Shown here one piece after another: positions 24,701-36,472 of a DNA stretch of 64,000 bases. Position numbers and translations under genes: made by a program. The stretch lies in assembly GCA_950097015.1 (NCBI GenBank), contig CATNEN010000039.1, forward strand, positions 1,364,001 through 1,428,000, written 5' to 3'. The notes below the pieces were generated by a model. It worked only from the letters and a program-made list of their open reading frames with translations. It was not told the DNA's origin and made no database searches. The first letter of the stretch is position 1, and each line of letters begins with the position of its first letter. The stretch comes from Macrostomum hystrix. Taxonomy: Eukaryota > Platyhelminthes > Macrostomidae.

Positions 24701-27700
24701 TCGCTCCTCCCATCCACTCTCTCCCATCCGCTCTCTCCCATTCGCTCCTCCCATCCACTCTCTCCCATCCGCTCTCTCCCATCCGCTCTCTCCCATTCGC
24801 TGTCTCCCATTCGCTCTCCCCCATCCACTCTCTCCAATCCGCTCTCTCCCATCCGCTCTCTCCCATTCGCTCTCTCCCATTCGCTCCTCCCATCCGCTCT
24901 CTCCAATCCGCTCTCTCCCATTCGCTCTCTCCCATTTGCTCTCTCCCATCCACTCTCTCCCATCCGCTTCTCCCATTCGCTCCTCCCATCCACTCTCTCC
25001 CATTCGCTCTCTCCCATCCGCTCTCTCCAATCCGCTCTCTCCCATTCGCTCTCTCCCATTTGCTCTCTCCCATCCACTCTCTCCCATCCGCTCCTCCCAT
25101 CCACTCTCTCCCATTCGCTCTCTCCCATCCACTCTCTCCCATCCGCTCTCTCCCATTCGCTCCTCCCATCCACTCTCTCCCATCCGCTCTCTCCCATTCG
25201 CTCCTCCCATCCACTCTCTCCCATTCGCTCTCTCCCATTCGCTCCTCCCATCCACTCTCTCCCATCCACTCTCTCCAATCCGCTCTCTCCCATCCGCTCT
25301 CTCCCATCCGCTCTCTCCCATCCGCTCTCTCCCATTCGCTGTCTCCCATTCGCTCTCTCCCATTCGCTCTCTCCCATTCGCTCTCTCCCATTCGCTCCTC
25401 CCATCCACTCTCTCCCATCCGCTCTCTCCCATTCGCTCCTCCCATCCACTCTCTCCCATCCGCTCTCTCCCATTCGCTCTCTCCCATTCGCTCCTCCCAT
25501 CCACTCTCTCCCATCCACTCTCTCCCATTCGCTGTCTCCCATTCGCTCTCTCCCATCCACTCTCTCCCATTCGCTCTCTCCCATTCGCTCCTCCCATCCA
25601 CTCTCTCCCATCCGCTCTCTCCCATTCGCTCCTCCCATCCACTCTCTCCCATCCGCTCTCTCCCATCCGCTCTCTCCCATTCGCTGTCTCCCATTCGCTC
25701 TCCCCCATCCACTCTCTCCAATCCGCTCTCTCCCATCCGCTCTCTCCCATTCGCTCTCTCCCATTCGCTCCTCCCATCCACTCTCTCCCATCCGCTCTCT
25801 CCCATTCGCTCCTCCCATCCATTCTCCGCCATCCGCTCTCTCCCATTCGCTCTCTCCCATCCACTCTCTCCAATCCGCTCTCTCCCATCCGCTCTCTCCC
25901 ATCCGCTCTCTCCAATCCGCTCTCTCCCATTCGCTCTCTCCCATTTGCTCTCTCCCATCCACTCTCTCCCATCCGCTCCTCCCATCCACTCTCTCCCATT
26001 CGCTCTCTCCCATTCGCTCCTCCCACCCACTCTCTCCCATCCGCTCTCTCCCATTCGCTCCTCCCATCCACTCTCTCCCATTCGCTCTCTCCCATTCGCT
26101 CCTCCCATCCGCTCTCTCCAATTCGCTCCTCCCATCCACTCTCTCCCATTCGCTCTCTCCCATTCGCTCTCTCCCATTTGCTCTCTCTCATCCACTCTCT
26201 CCCATCCGCTCCTCCCATCCACTCTCTCCCATTCGCTCTCTCCCATCCACTCTCTCCCATCCGCTCTCTCCCATTCGCTCCTCCCATCCACTCTCTCCCA
26301 TCCGCTCTCTCCCATTCGCTCCTCCCATCCACTCTCTCCCATCCGCTCTCTCCCATCCGCTCTCTCCAATCCGCTCTCTCCCATTCGCTCTCTCCCATTT
26401 GCTCTCTCCCATCCACTCTCTCCCATCCGCTCCTCCCATCCACTCTCTCCCATTCGCTCTCTCCCATCCACTCTCTCCCATTCGCTCTCTCCCATTCGCT
26501 CCTCCCATCCACTCTCTCCCATCCGCTCTCTCCCATTCGCTCCTCCCATTCGCTCTCTCCCATCCACTCTCTCCTATCCATTCTCCGCCATCCGCTCTCT
26601 CCCATTCGCTCTCTCCGATCCGCTCTGTCCCATTCGCTGTCTCCCATCCACTCTCTCCAATCCGCTCTCTCCCATCCGCTCTCTCCCATCCGCTCTCTCC
26701 CATCCGCTCTCTCCCATTCGCTGTCTCCCATTCGCTCTCTCCCATTCGCTCTCTCCCATTCGCTCTCTCCCATTCGCTCCTCCCATCCACTCTCTCCCAT
26801 CCGCTCTCTCCCATTCGCTCCTCCCATCCACTCTCTCCCATCCGCTCTCTCCCATTCGCTCTCTCCCATTCGCTCCTCCCATCCACTCTCTCCCATCCGC
26901 TCTCTCCCATTCGCTGTCTCCCATTCGCTCTCTCCCATCCACTCTCTCCCATTCGCTCTCTCCCATTCGCTCCTCCCATCCACTCTCTCCCATCCGCTCT
27001 CTCCCATTCGCTCCTCCCATCCACTCTCTCCCATCCGCTCTCTCCCATCCGCTCTCTCCCATTCGCTGTCTCCCATTCGCTCTCCCCCATCCACTCTCTC
27101 CAATCCGCTCTCTCCCATCCGCTCTCTCCCATTCGCTCTCTCCCATTCGCTCCTCCCATCCGCTCTCTCCAATCCGCTCTCTCCCATTCGCTCTCTCCCA
27201 TTTGCTCTCCCCCATCCACTCTCTCCCATCCGCTTCTCCCATTCGCTCCTCCCATCCACTCTCTCCCATTCGCTCTCTCCCATCCGCTCTCTCCAATCCG
27301 CTCTCTCCCATTCGCTCTCTCCCATTTGCTCTCTCCCATCCACTCTCTCCCATCCGCTCCTCCCATCCACTCTCTCCCATTCGCTCTCTCCCATCCACTC
27401 TCTCCCATCCGCTCTCTCCCATTCGCTCCTCCCATCCACTCTCTCCCATCCGCTCTCTCCCATTCGCTCCTTCCATCCACTCTCTCCCATTCGCTCTCTC
27501 CCATCCACTCTCTCCCATTCGCTCTCTCCCATTCGCTCCTCCCATCCACTCTCTCCCATCCACTCTCTCCAATCCGCTCTCTCCCATCCGCTCTCTCCCA
27601 TCCGCTCTCTCCCATCCGCTCTCTCCAATCCGCTCTCTCCCATTCGCTGTCTCCCATTCGCTCTCTCCCATTCGCTCTCTCCCATTCGCTCTCTCCCATT

Positions 27701-30295
27701 CGCTCCTCCCATCCACTCTCTCCCATCCGCTCTCTCCCATTCGCTCCTCCCATCCACTCTCTCCCATCCGCTCTCTCCCATTCGCTCTCTCCCATTCGCT
27801 CCTCCCATCCACTCTCTCCCATCCACTCTCTCCCATTCGCTGTCTCCCATTCGCTCTCTCCCATCCACTCTCTCCCATTCGCTCTCTCCCATTCGCTCCT
27901 CCCATCCACTCTCTCCCATCCGCTCTCTCCCATTCGCTCCTCCCATCCACTCTCTCCCATCCGCTCTCTCCCATCCGCTCTCTCCCATTCGCTGTCTCCC
28001 ATTCGCTCTCCCCCATCCACTCTCTCCAATCCGCTCTCTCCCATCCGCTCTCTCCCATTCGCTCTCTCCCATTCGCTCCTCCCATCCACTCTCTCCCATC
28101 CGCTCTCTCCCATTCGCTCCTCCCATCCATTCTCCGCCATCCGCTCTCTCCCATTCGCTCTCTCCCATCCACTCTCTCCAATCCGCTCTCTCCCATCCGC
28201 TCTCTCCCATCCGCTCTCTCCAATCCGCTCTCTCCCATTCGCTCTCTCCCATTTGCTCTCTCCCATCCACTCTCTCCCATCCGCTCCTCCCATCCACTCT
28301 CTCCCATTCGCTCTCTCCCATTCGCTCCTCCCACCCACTCTCTCCCATCCGCTCTCTCCCATTCGCTCCTCCCATCCACTCTCTCCCATTCGCTCTCTCC
28401 CATTCGCTCCTCCCATCCGCTCTCTCCAATTCGCTCCTCCCATCCACTCTCTCCCATTCGCTCTCTCCCATTCGCTCTCTCCCATTTGCTCTCTCTCATC
28501 CACTCTCTCCCATCCGCTCCTCCCATCCACTCTCTCCCATTCGCTCTCTCCCATCCACTCTCTCCCATCCGCTCTCTCCCATTCGCTCCTCCCATCCACT
28601 CTCTCCCATCCGCTCTCTCCCATTCGCTCCTCCCATCCACTCTCTCCCATTCGCTCTCTCCCATCCGCTCTCTCCAATCCGCTCTCTCCCATTCGCTCTC
28701 TCCCATTTGCTCTCTCCCATCCACTCTCTCCCATCCGCTCCTCCCATCCACTCTCTCCCATTCGCTCTCTCCCATCCACTCTCTCCCATTCGCTCTCTCC
28801 CATTCGCTCCTCCCATCCACTCTCTCCCATCCGCTCTCTCCCATTCGCTCCTCCCATCCACTCTCTCCAATCCGCTCTCTCCCATCCGCTCTCTCCCATT
28901 CGCTCCTCCCATTTGCTCCCTCCCATCCGCTCTCTCCCATCCGCTCTCTCCCATCCACTCTCTCCCATTTGCTCCCTCCCATCCACTCTCTCCCATTCGC
29001 TCTCTCCCATTCGCTCCTCCCATCCACTCTCTCCCGTCCGCTCTCTCCCATTCGCTCCTCCTATCCACTCTCTCCCATCCGCTCTCTCCCATCCGCTCTC
29101 TCCCATTCGCTGTCTCCCATTCGCTCTCTCCCATCCACTCTCTCCCATCCACTCTGTCCCATTCGCTCTCTCCCATTCGCTCTCTCCCATCCGCTCGCTC
29201 CCATATCTTTTGCCGCTGCCTCGCGCCTCGCAGTCGCTGCCAGCAGGAGCTGGATTTCCAGCACATCTCGCTGGACGCCTCGATATTCACCACCGGCTCG
29301 GTGGCCAGCGTCTCCAACAAGGTGGCGCGCATGAGCAGTGGAAACTTCCTGGTGTTGCGCCGTTCGCAGCAGAAGAAGCAGCAGCAGCAGCAGGAGCTGT
29401 CAGAGGACTCGGATGCCACCACAGAGTCTGCCGCAGCCACCATTGAGCACACCCTCATTGTTCGCGACGACAACGGCAGCGTGAGGACCTTTCGCATCAC
29501 CGAGCGAGACACCGATCTGAGCTTCCGGCCGCAGGTGAGCCCTGGAATTGACTCCCCAGAAACTCCCCCAATCAAAAGCATCAGCCAGGTGAGAAAGCCC
29601 CTCCTGCCTCTTCAAGGCACAAAAATAATTTGATTTATCGACCAGAAAGAGTTATAAAAACTGTCAAAACGAGTTAATTATTGGCGCCTAGTTAGCGAAC
29701 TGTAAAATCTTCTAAGGCAAATTAGGCGAATGACCGATACTCGTGATAGTACACCATTCGGATCAAAATTTTCGATAAACTGACTTTTAAAGCCCTCCGA
29801 CGTCAGCATCATCGAGATATTCAGCGATTCTTGTCAAAGACCCTGATGACAAGGACAGCTAAGATAGCACTGTATAAAGCTCGATGGCGAATCCATATTG
29901 TCTTAATAATCTGAGTCCATCTGTAGCATGCACCTGAGTCCATCTGTAGCATGGACCTGAGTCCATCTGTAGCATGGACCTTTGTTCTCACCATCCCAGG
30001 CACCAGGGTCATTTTCGTCGACCGTCGGGACCTTCAACAAAAGCTCCCGATCGGAATCTCAAAATCGTCCTCAGTATGCTGTCTTTAGTCAGGGGACCCT
30101 GCAGTGACGCGGATGCTGAGAACAAATAAAGGTTTCAAACAGTCAAACCTGTCTCTCGCCCCTGTCCCGCAGAAAACCTTCACCCTGGAGGACCGGCCGG
30201 AACTGGTGACGGACCGCATCGAGAAAATGGTACATTTGCTGTGCATCAAGAGCAGGTTCCTGTCGCCCGAAATCACTTCACTGGTGAAGCCCTGA
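18752..30295 (+). CDS. gene A: PH-like plus three SH2-like domains, 14 exons, 795 aa
   Basis: Exons: 18752-18785, 19094-19192, 19471-19570, 20254-20433, 20775-20997, 21497-21630, 21938-22031, 22248-22708, 22791-23063, 23137-23226, 23667-23799, 23921-24063, 29234-29534, 30173-30295. All are GT-AG and the phase holds throughout. Residues about 12-140 look PH-like (YYGVLRANRLFLF; CWQLGFFSGSKWKRHLDVY). Residues 140-400 are acidic, then Pro/Gln-rich with polyproline runs that could bind SH3 domains. SH2-1 is about 424-532 (GVYMLRGFC, Arg456), SH2-2 about 549-655 (ALWSHGSKEMCAE, GTYTLRYE, Arg576), SH2-3 about 675-795 (GNFLVLRRS, Arg697). Each keeps the betaB arginine expected to bind phosphotyrosine. 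SH2-1 resembles SH3BP2 most. No kinase, phosphatase or SH3 domain is present, so an adaptor role is inferred. AATAAA follows at about 30510. Paralogue B is 3.5 kb downstream. Confidence 0.85.
19606..20206. repeat. 20-bp minisatellite in gene A intron 3
   Basis: About 30 copies of CCCAGCTGAGCACCCACCAC (variants with AGCTAAGC or GCATCC). It starts about 35 bp after the exon 3 donor and ends about 48 bp before the exon 4 acceptor, so it forms nearly the whole intron. Confidence 0.97.
20473..20756. repeat. 14-bp minisatellite in gene A intron 4
   Basis: About 20 copies of AGCTGCAGTTTCCC. Each unit ends in a short pyrimidine run before CAG, so every copy looks like a weak 3' splice site. It fills most of the 341-bp intron 4, which paralogue B lacks. 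Confidence 0.97.
21066..21405. repeat. 17-bp minisatellite in gene A intron 5
   Basis: About 20 copies of GACTCATTGGGAATCGT with GAATTGT, GAAATTG and ACTTATT variants. More diverged than the neighbouring arrays. Paralogue B has no intron here. Confidence 0.93.
21664..21893. repeat. 13-bp minisatellite in gene A intron 6
   Basis: About 18 nearly perfect copies of TTGATGCAGTTTG. It starts about 33 bp after the exon 6 donor and makes up three quarters of the 307-bp intron. Paralogue B has no intron here. Confidence 0.97.
22095..22170 (+). repeat. SINE family 2 tail fragment in gene A intron 7
   Basis: GGACTGTACAGCTGTACACA and flanks match the tail at about 3318-3345 and 51270-51300. The tRNA-like head is not evident. 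Confidence 0.45.
23239..23383. repeat. 19-bp minisatellite in gene A intron 10
   Basis: Eight copies of GGGATTTCTCTGATCTGCA, nearly identical, starting 12 bp after the exon 10 donor. Confidence 0.96.
23458..23628. repeat. 23-bp minisatellite in gene A intron 10
   Basis: Seven copies of a 23-bp unit (core GGGATCTGTCAGGTTTAGAG). A second, unrelated array in the same 440-bp intron, ending about 40 bp before the exon 11 acceptor. Confidence 0.95.
24216..29205. repeat. 5-kb CT-rich minisatellite with higher-order structure, gene A intron 12
   Basis: Over 330 units of 14-15 bp built on CCATTCGCTCTCTCC, with CCATCCACTCTCTCC, CCATCCGCTCTCTCC and 14-bp CGCTCCTCCCAT forms. The plus strand is about 80 percent pyrimidine. 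Rare variants recur about 2.3 kb apart: TCCATTCTCCGCC at 24311 and 26577, again at 25818 and 28126; TCTCTCTCATCC near 26183 and 28491. This implies a large tandem duplication on top of the short unit. No stops fall in several frames, so open frames of 1000-1756 codons appear on both strands; they are not genes. It sits between the exons for SH2-2 and SH2-3. Confidence 0.97.
29911..29982. repeat. 23-bp triplicate in gene A intron 13
   Basis: Three direct copies of a 23-bp unit, CTGAGTCCATCTGTAGCATG plus three bases. A very small array in unique intron sequence. Confidence 0.9.
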
Positions 30296-31318
30296 TCCAA
30301 GGACAGCCGTGGCGCAGGCCGAACAATGCCCTATTATGCTCCTTCTGATCCTAGAGAAATGGAAAAGGGTTTTACTAAATCATAAATGCAAGCCCCCGTG
30401 TTAAACAGAATCAGCGTTGATTTTGGAGAAAAGTTTTGTTGCAAAACACCAAATAGCCCCCACCTGACCCTCCATCAATTTTTAACTGTACCTAAATCAA
30501 TAGCAAAATAAAAGCCAAGCAATTGATGCCAACTTTTCTAAAAAAATCTATCGAAAAATCATTGATGCACCCGAAGTCAATAATATAATCAGGACCGAAC
30601 GCCGTTTTAAAGACTTCAGCAAACCTTCGCGAAGACATTCGCTGATGAATAAATTTTCGTGTAAAACGATAAGTCAAAGCCTGAGTCTTACCGGGAAGGG
30701 GTTGTAACTCGCGCTCACACAGTCTGCGGAGAACGGACCAAGCTTCGATGTCTAGGCAAATTTGTTCTTCTTATAGTTTTTCCATCACTGTGAGCGCAAA
30801 GCACAAAGACATGGGATGCCAGGGCAGGGTGACGCCAGCGACGGGCCAGAGAGACAATGGGGCAACGGAACTGGCCAATCATATACCGACCCAGCCGCGC
30901 AAACCGGTGGGTGTCGGTCGCCTGATTGGGTGGGGCTAGCGCTGAAGCCTCGCAGGGCTGGGGGTGGGGCGAGGGTGACCGAGTGGGGTTGAGCAAAAAA
31001 TGGGACTTGAGTTCCAGCCAGCACAAGGGGCGGCAGACTGGTCAGAGGGGCAAAGCACACTTGAGACGGGATGGGGCAAGGGTGAACAACAATTGACTGG
31101 CGAGAGGAGGGATACAGTTCACAACAAATGCATGAAATCCTCAGACTTCTCCGGTGAAGGGACTTTAGGGAGACTCTCACAGGTCTAGACTTACGAGCTT
31201 GCTCAACCGTTGCGGATTTCCCAGGTATGCGTAGTGTGCCCAGCTGTTAAACTTGCCTACGCATTAGGTAGCTCAATAATATCTTATAGACAGGAACCAC
31301 TTGCCCCCGTGATAGTGA
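30296..31318. other. 3' flank of gene A, no gene seen
   Basis: Contains the presumed 3' untranslated region and polyadenylation hexamer of gene A (AATAAA at about 30510). The remaining sequence, including GC-richer 30800-31100, shows only short unsupported open frames. Confidence 0.45.
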
Positions 31319-31795
31319 CACCCCCGTGGTTGTGGCACCCCCGTGGTGGTTAAGCGCCCCGGTGGTGGTGGCGCCCCCGTGGTGGTGGCGCCCCCGTGGT
31401 GGTTAGCGCCCCGGTGGTGGTGGCGCCCCCGTGGTGGTGGCGCCCCCGTGGTTGTGGCGCCCCCGTGGTGGTGGCGCCCCCGTGGTTGTGGCGCCCCGTG
31501 GTGGTGGCGCCCCCGTGGTTGTGGCACCCCCGTGGTGGTTAGCGCCCCGGTGGTGGTGGCGCCCCCGTGGTGGTGGCGCCCCCGTGGTTGTGGCGCCCCC
31601 GTGGTGGTGGCGCCCCCGTGGTTGTGGCGCCCCGGGGTTGTGGCGCCCCGGGGTGGTGGCGCCCCCGTGGTGGTGGCGCCCCCGTGGTTGTGGCGCCCCG
31701 GGGTTGTGGCGCCCCCGTGGTTGTGGCGCCCCGGGGTTGTGGCGCCCCCGTGGGTGGCGTCCCCGTGGTGGTGGTGCCCCCCGTGGTGGTGGCCC
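31319..31795. repeat. 17-bp GC-rich minisatellite between genes A and B
   Basis: About 28 copies of GTGGTGGTGGCGCCCCC and GTGGTTGTGGCGCCCCC, with some CCCCGGGG variants. The palindrome GGCGCC in each unit and the strand-biased G and C runs suggest strong secondary structure. Open frames on both strands are by-products. Confidence 0.95.
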
Positions 31796-32167
31796 CGCTA
31801 GAAAAAATCCAGGCTTCGCCACTGAGGGTGCCGCACTCATGACGGCTCAAAAGCATGGCCCTGCACTTTACTTAGGGTCTCAAGAACCCCTTTGGTCTCT
31901 AGAGCACTATTCAAAATGAAGCCAGCAAAAGAGATGCCTGGTCTGACAATGGTAGTCTAGATCCGCCGGCGGGGCGGGCTTTCAGTCCTGTGTGTTCCTC
32001 ACTTTTTGTTGATCTTGCTTTGTCAGCCATGTGACCAGCGCGCGCCACGGAGGATGAAAGCTTGAAAAAGGTCTCTGAGACCATGGGTGACGACAGCCGA
32101 CTTTCTGGACGGATCCGGGTCAGGGCGGCAAAGCTGCTCGTCCATGACGAGGTTCCATAGGATCGGA
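31796..32167. other. spacer between two minisatellites, no gene seen
   Basis: Unique sequence between the 17-bp and 24-bp arrays, downstream of gene A. Nothing recognised. Confidence 0.4.
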
Positions 32168-33262
32168 CTGATGCATTGAATGACCAACAGACTGATGCAT
32201 TGAATGACCAACAAACTGATGCACTGAATGACCAACAGACTGATGCATTGAATGACCAACAGGCTGATGCATTGAATGACCAACATACTGATGCATTGAA
32301 TGACCAACAGACTGATGCATTAAATGACGAACAGGCTGATGCATTGAATGACCAACAGACTGATGCATTGAATGACCAACAGACTGATGCATTGAATGAC
32401 GAACAGGCTGATGCATTGAATGACCAACAGACTGATGCATTGAATGACCAACAGACTGATGCATTGAATGACGAACAGGCTGATGCATTGAATGACCAAC
32501 AGGCTGATGCATTGAATGACCAACAGACTGATGCATTGAATGACGAACAGGCTGATGCATTGAATGACCAACAGACTGATGCATTGAATGACCAACAGAC
32601 TGATGCATTGAATGACCAACAGGCTGATGCATTGAATGACCAACAGACTGATGCATTGAATGACCAACAGAATGATGCATTGAATGACCAACAGACTGAT
32701 GCATTGAATGACCAACAGGCTGATGCATTGAATGACCAACAGGCTGAGGCATTGAATGACCAACAGACTGATGCATTGAATGACCAACAGACTGATGCAT
32801 TGAATGACCAACAGACTGCTGCACTGAATGACCAACAGACTGATGCATTGAATGACCAACAGACTGATGCACTGAATGACCAACAGACTGATGCATTGAA
32901 TGACCAACAGACTGATGCATTGAATGACCAACAGACTGATGCATTGAATGACCAACAGGCTGATGCATTGAATGACCAACAGACTGATGCATTGAATGAC
33001 CAACAGACTGATGCATTGAATGACCAACAGGCTGATGCATTGAATGACCAACAGACTGATGCATTGAATGACCAACAGACTGATGCATTGAATGACCAAC
33101 AGACTGATGCATTGAATGACCAACAGACTGATGCATTGAATGACCAACAGACTGATGCATTGAATGACCAACAGACTGATGCATTGAATGACCAACAGAC
33201 TGATGCATTGAATGACCAACAGACTGATGCATTGAATGACCAACAGACTGATGCATTGAGGG
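32168..33262. repeat. 24-bp minisatellite between genes A and B
   Basis: About 45 copies of a 24-bp unit (core GATGCATTGAATGACCAACA; then GACT or GGCT). Highly homogeneous. The unit is a multiple of three, so repetitive open frames of over 300 codons run on both strands (DALNDQQT on plus). They are flanked by stops, with no splice sites or domains. Confidence 0.96.
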
Positions 33263-33752
33263 ACCAGAAGACTCATCATTACATAATCCAATAAAAATTA
33301 CGCAAATGAAATCTCCAAAAGATATAAATAGAGCATTCATTCAATGAGTCATTCAATGAGTCGTTCAATGAGTCATCCTTTTCTATGAGTCAACAGGGAT
33401 ACATTGTGCCTGGGCGGGCATAAAACACTTGTACATCAGACAAGTTAGTTTGCTGGCCAGTATCCAAGGGTGGGGGCTCTGGCCATTGCTCTGTGCTAAA
33501 CAAAGCTCGGCAGAGAGTGAGCTCTTATCAGCACGTCATCTGGAAAAGTTACAGAAACTCCACAGCCAGACCTGCATCAGTTAAAATGGCAGCTTCCGGG
33601 GCGGGGGGCATTTGGCTTGCATTTGCGCACAGTTTGGAGATCTTAAAAGAATCTAAAGCATTCGATTGCAACTGCAAAACTGAACTGACTTTCACTGGCT
33701 GGCCTCTGCTTGAATCACCTCGCGCAAATTCACAGTCCTGTCTGAACACAGA
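33263..33752 (+). promoter_or_regulatory. upstream region of SH2 gene B
   Basis: About 490 bp between the 24-bp array and the gene B start codon, expected to hold the promoter and leader. ATATAAATAG lies at about 33323, a plausible TATA box. Three short TTCAATGAGTCA repeats follow at about 33338-33372. The open frame 33493-33852 overlaps the first exon in another phase and is not supported. Confidence 0.35.
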
Positions 33753-36441
33753 ATGTCAGACACGACAAATAGAGAATACCTGGAAAGACTCTCAGGTAAG
33801 TTCATCGATCATTTTGGGTTTTAAGTTTGAGGCTCCAAAATTCGGGTTTTGAGTTTGAGGCTCCAAAATTCGGGTTTTGAGTCTGAGGTTCCAATTCGGG
33901 TTTTGAGTCTGAGGTTCCAATTCGGGTTTTGAGTCTGAGGTTCCAATTCGGGTTTTGAGTCTGAGGTTCCAAAATTCGGGTTTTGAGTCTGAGATTCCAA
34001 TTCGGGTTTTGAGTTTGAGGCTCCAAAATTCGGGTTTTGAGTCTGAGGTTCCAATTCGGGTTTTGAGTCTGTGGTTCCAATTCGGGTTTTGAGTCTGAGG
34101 TTCCAATTCGGGTTTTGAGTCTGAGATTCCAATTCGGGTTTTGAGTCTGAGATTCCAATTCGGGTTTTGAGTCTGAGGTTCCAATTCGGGTTTTGAGTCT
34201 GAGGTTCCAATTCGGGTTTTGAGTCTGAGGTTCCAATTCGGGTTTTGAGTCTGAGGTTCCAATTCGGGTTTTGAGTCTGAGGTTCCAATTCGGGTTTTGA
34301 GTCTGAGGTTCCAATTCGGGTTTTGAGTCTGAGGTTCCAATTCGGGTTTTGAGTCTGAGGTTCCAATTCGGGTTTTGAGTCTGAGGTTCCAATTCGGTTT
34401 TGAGTCTGAGATTCCAATTCGGGTTTTGAGTCTGAGGTTCCAATTCGGGTTTTGAGTCTAAGGTTCCAATTCGAGTTTTGAGTCTGAGATTCCAATTCGG
34501 GTTTTGAGTCTGAGGTTCCAATTCGGGTTTTGAGTCTAAGGTTCCAATTCGGGTTTTGAGTCTGAGGTTCCAATTCGGGTTTTGAGTCTGAGATTCCAAT
34601 TCGGGTTTTGAGTCTGAGGTTCCAATTCGGGTTTTGAGTCTAAGGTTCCAATTCGGGTTTTGAGTTTGAGGCTCCAAAATTCGGGTTTTGAGTCTGAGGT
34701 TCCAATTCGGGTTTTGAGTCTGAGGTTCCAATTCGGGTTTTGAGTCTGAGGTTCCAATTCGGGTTTTGAGTCTGAGGTTCCAATTCGGGTTTTGAGTCTG
34801 AGGTTCCAATTCGGGTCTTGAGTCTGAGGTTCCAAAATTCGGGTTTTGAGTCTGAGGTTCCAATTTGGGTTTTGAGTCTGAGGTTCCAATTCGGGTTTTG
34901 AGTCTGAGGTTCCAATTCGGGTTTTGAGTCTGTGGTTCCAATTCGGGTTTTGAGTCTGAGGTTCCAAAATTCGGGTTTTGAGTCTGAGATTCCAATTCGG
35001 GTTTTGAGTCTGAGGTTCCAATTCGGGTTTTGAGTCTAAGGTTCCAATTCGGGTTTTGAGTCTAAGGTTCCAATTCGGGTTTTGAGTCTGAGGTTCCAAT
35101 TCGGGTTTTGAGTCTGAGATTCCAATTCGGGTTTTGAGTCTGAGATTCCAATTCGGGTTTTGAGTCTGAGGTTCCAATTCGGGTTTTGAGTCTGAGGTTC
35201 CAATTCGGGTTTTGAGTCTGAGATTCCAATTCGGGTTTTGAGTCTGAGGTTCCAATTCGGGTTTTGAGTCTAAGGTTCCAATTCGGGTTTTGAGTCTGAG
35301 GTTCCAATTCGGGTTTTGAGTGTGAGATTTTGAGTTCAAGAGTTGATGCAGGGCTGGGACAAACAAACAGTATTTGCCATTGCCAGTGAAGCGCCTTGTT
35401 GAGCACCAGTTTAAATGCGACAGTCCGCAGCACCAGGACTACCTCATCAAGCTGGAGACTGATCCGCGGACTAGGAGCCATCGATGTGAGTCTCCACCTG
35501 TTAGCGATCTTATTTTGTTAGAGACAGACCTACACCTGTTACACAGACCTACACCTGTTACACAGACCTACACTACACCTGTTACACAGATCTACACCTG
35601 TTACACAGACCCACACCTGTTACACAGACCCACACCTGTTACACAGACCCACACCTGTTGGACACAACTGCATCTGTTTGTAAAGGACGTGCATCTTTAC
35701 AACAGCTTTTCATTTTAGACAGCATTGTGATGTATTTAATTATCCATTTTCAGTCGCCGTGTATTTTGCTGTTCTTCGAGCGCACAGCCTGTTCCTGTTT
35801 CATCACGACCAGTCGGAGCAGTGCAGTAAGCGAATATGCCTAGGAAGCAACAGGTGAGCTATGTTGCCAACAAACTCAAGCAAACTTGCTTGCTAGTTTT
35901 AGTGAGAAACTAAAAAGCAGAGAACATGTAGCTCATATCCTTACAAAAGTCAAACATAAGCATAACAACAAGACCAGAATTGATATTCGCAAATCGCACT
36001 ACTGTACTTTTAGTAGAAATATACACATTTTATCCTCCTGCGCATGCTTAGAATGGGCGAGTTTAAGCCGGTTGGTCGCTGGCCGGCCGGCTGCACAGAG
36101 GGCTGTCAGCTGCAGCTCGCTACGGTCAAGCAGGTACCGGGTGTCAAATCGGCAGCCGACTGTCACCAGCTGGGCTTCTTCCCGAGCTCCGAATGGCCAA
36201 GACGCCTGGAGGCTTACAAGACGATGACGAGCAGCATCAGTGGCCCAGAGGAGCTCGGCGAACTCTGGACGTCGCTTGCTGCCGATGCTGCGCCATCTAT
36301 CGGCGCCCTGTTGCCTCGGAAACCGCCCAAGCCAGGGAAGCTAGCGCAGAATCCCTTTGCGCGTTCGGAAGCGCTGGGAAGGCTGGAGCCACAACAGCAG
36401 CAGCAGCAACAGCCTGCACCACCCCAACAGCAGCCACAGTC

Positions 36442-36472
<31 letters not shown>

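Noticed and set aside
24064-29633. Open frames of 1000-1756 codons on both strands (Ser/Pro/Leu-rich on plus, Glu/Arg/Trp-rich on minus)
   Set aside because: They are translations of the 15-bp CT-rich minisatellite in intron 12 of gene A. Both strands are open in several frames, there is no domain, and the real exon 13 enters in a fixed phase at 29234.
32120-33340. DALNDQQT and HSMHQSVG repeat proteins
   Set aside because: 24-bp minisatellite open on both strands; no flanking exons, signal peptide or codon variation suggesting selection.
33802-35366. Repeat protein cycling EPQTQNPNW / NLRLKTRIG / TSDSKPEL
   Set aside because: 26-bp array read through three frames in turn; it lies in gene B intron 1, antisense.
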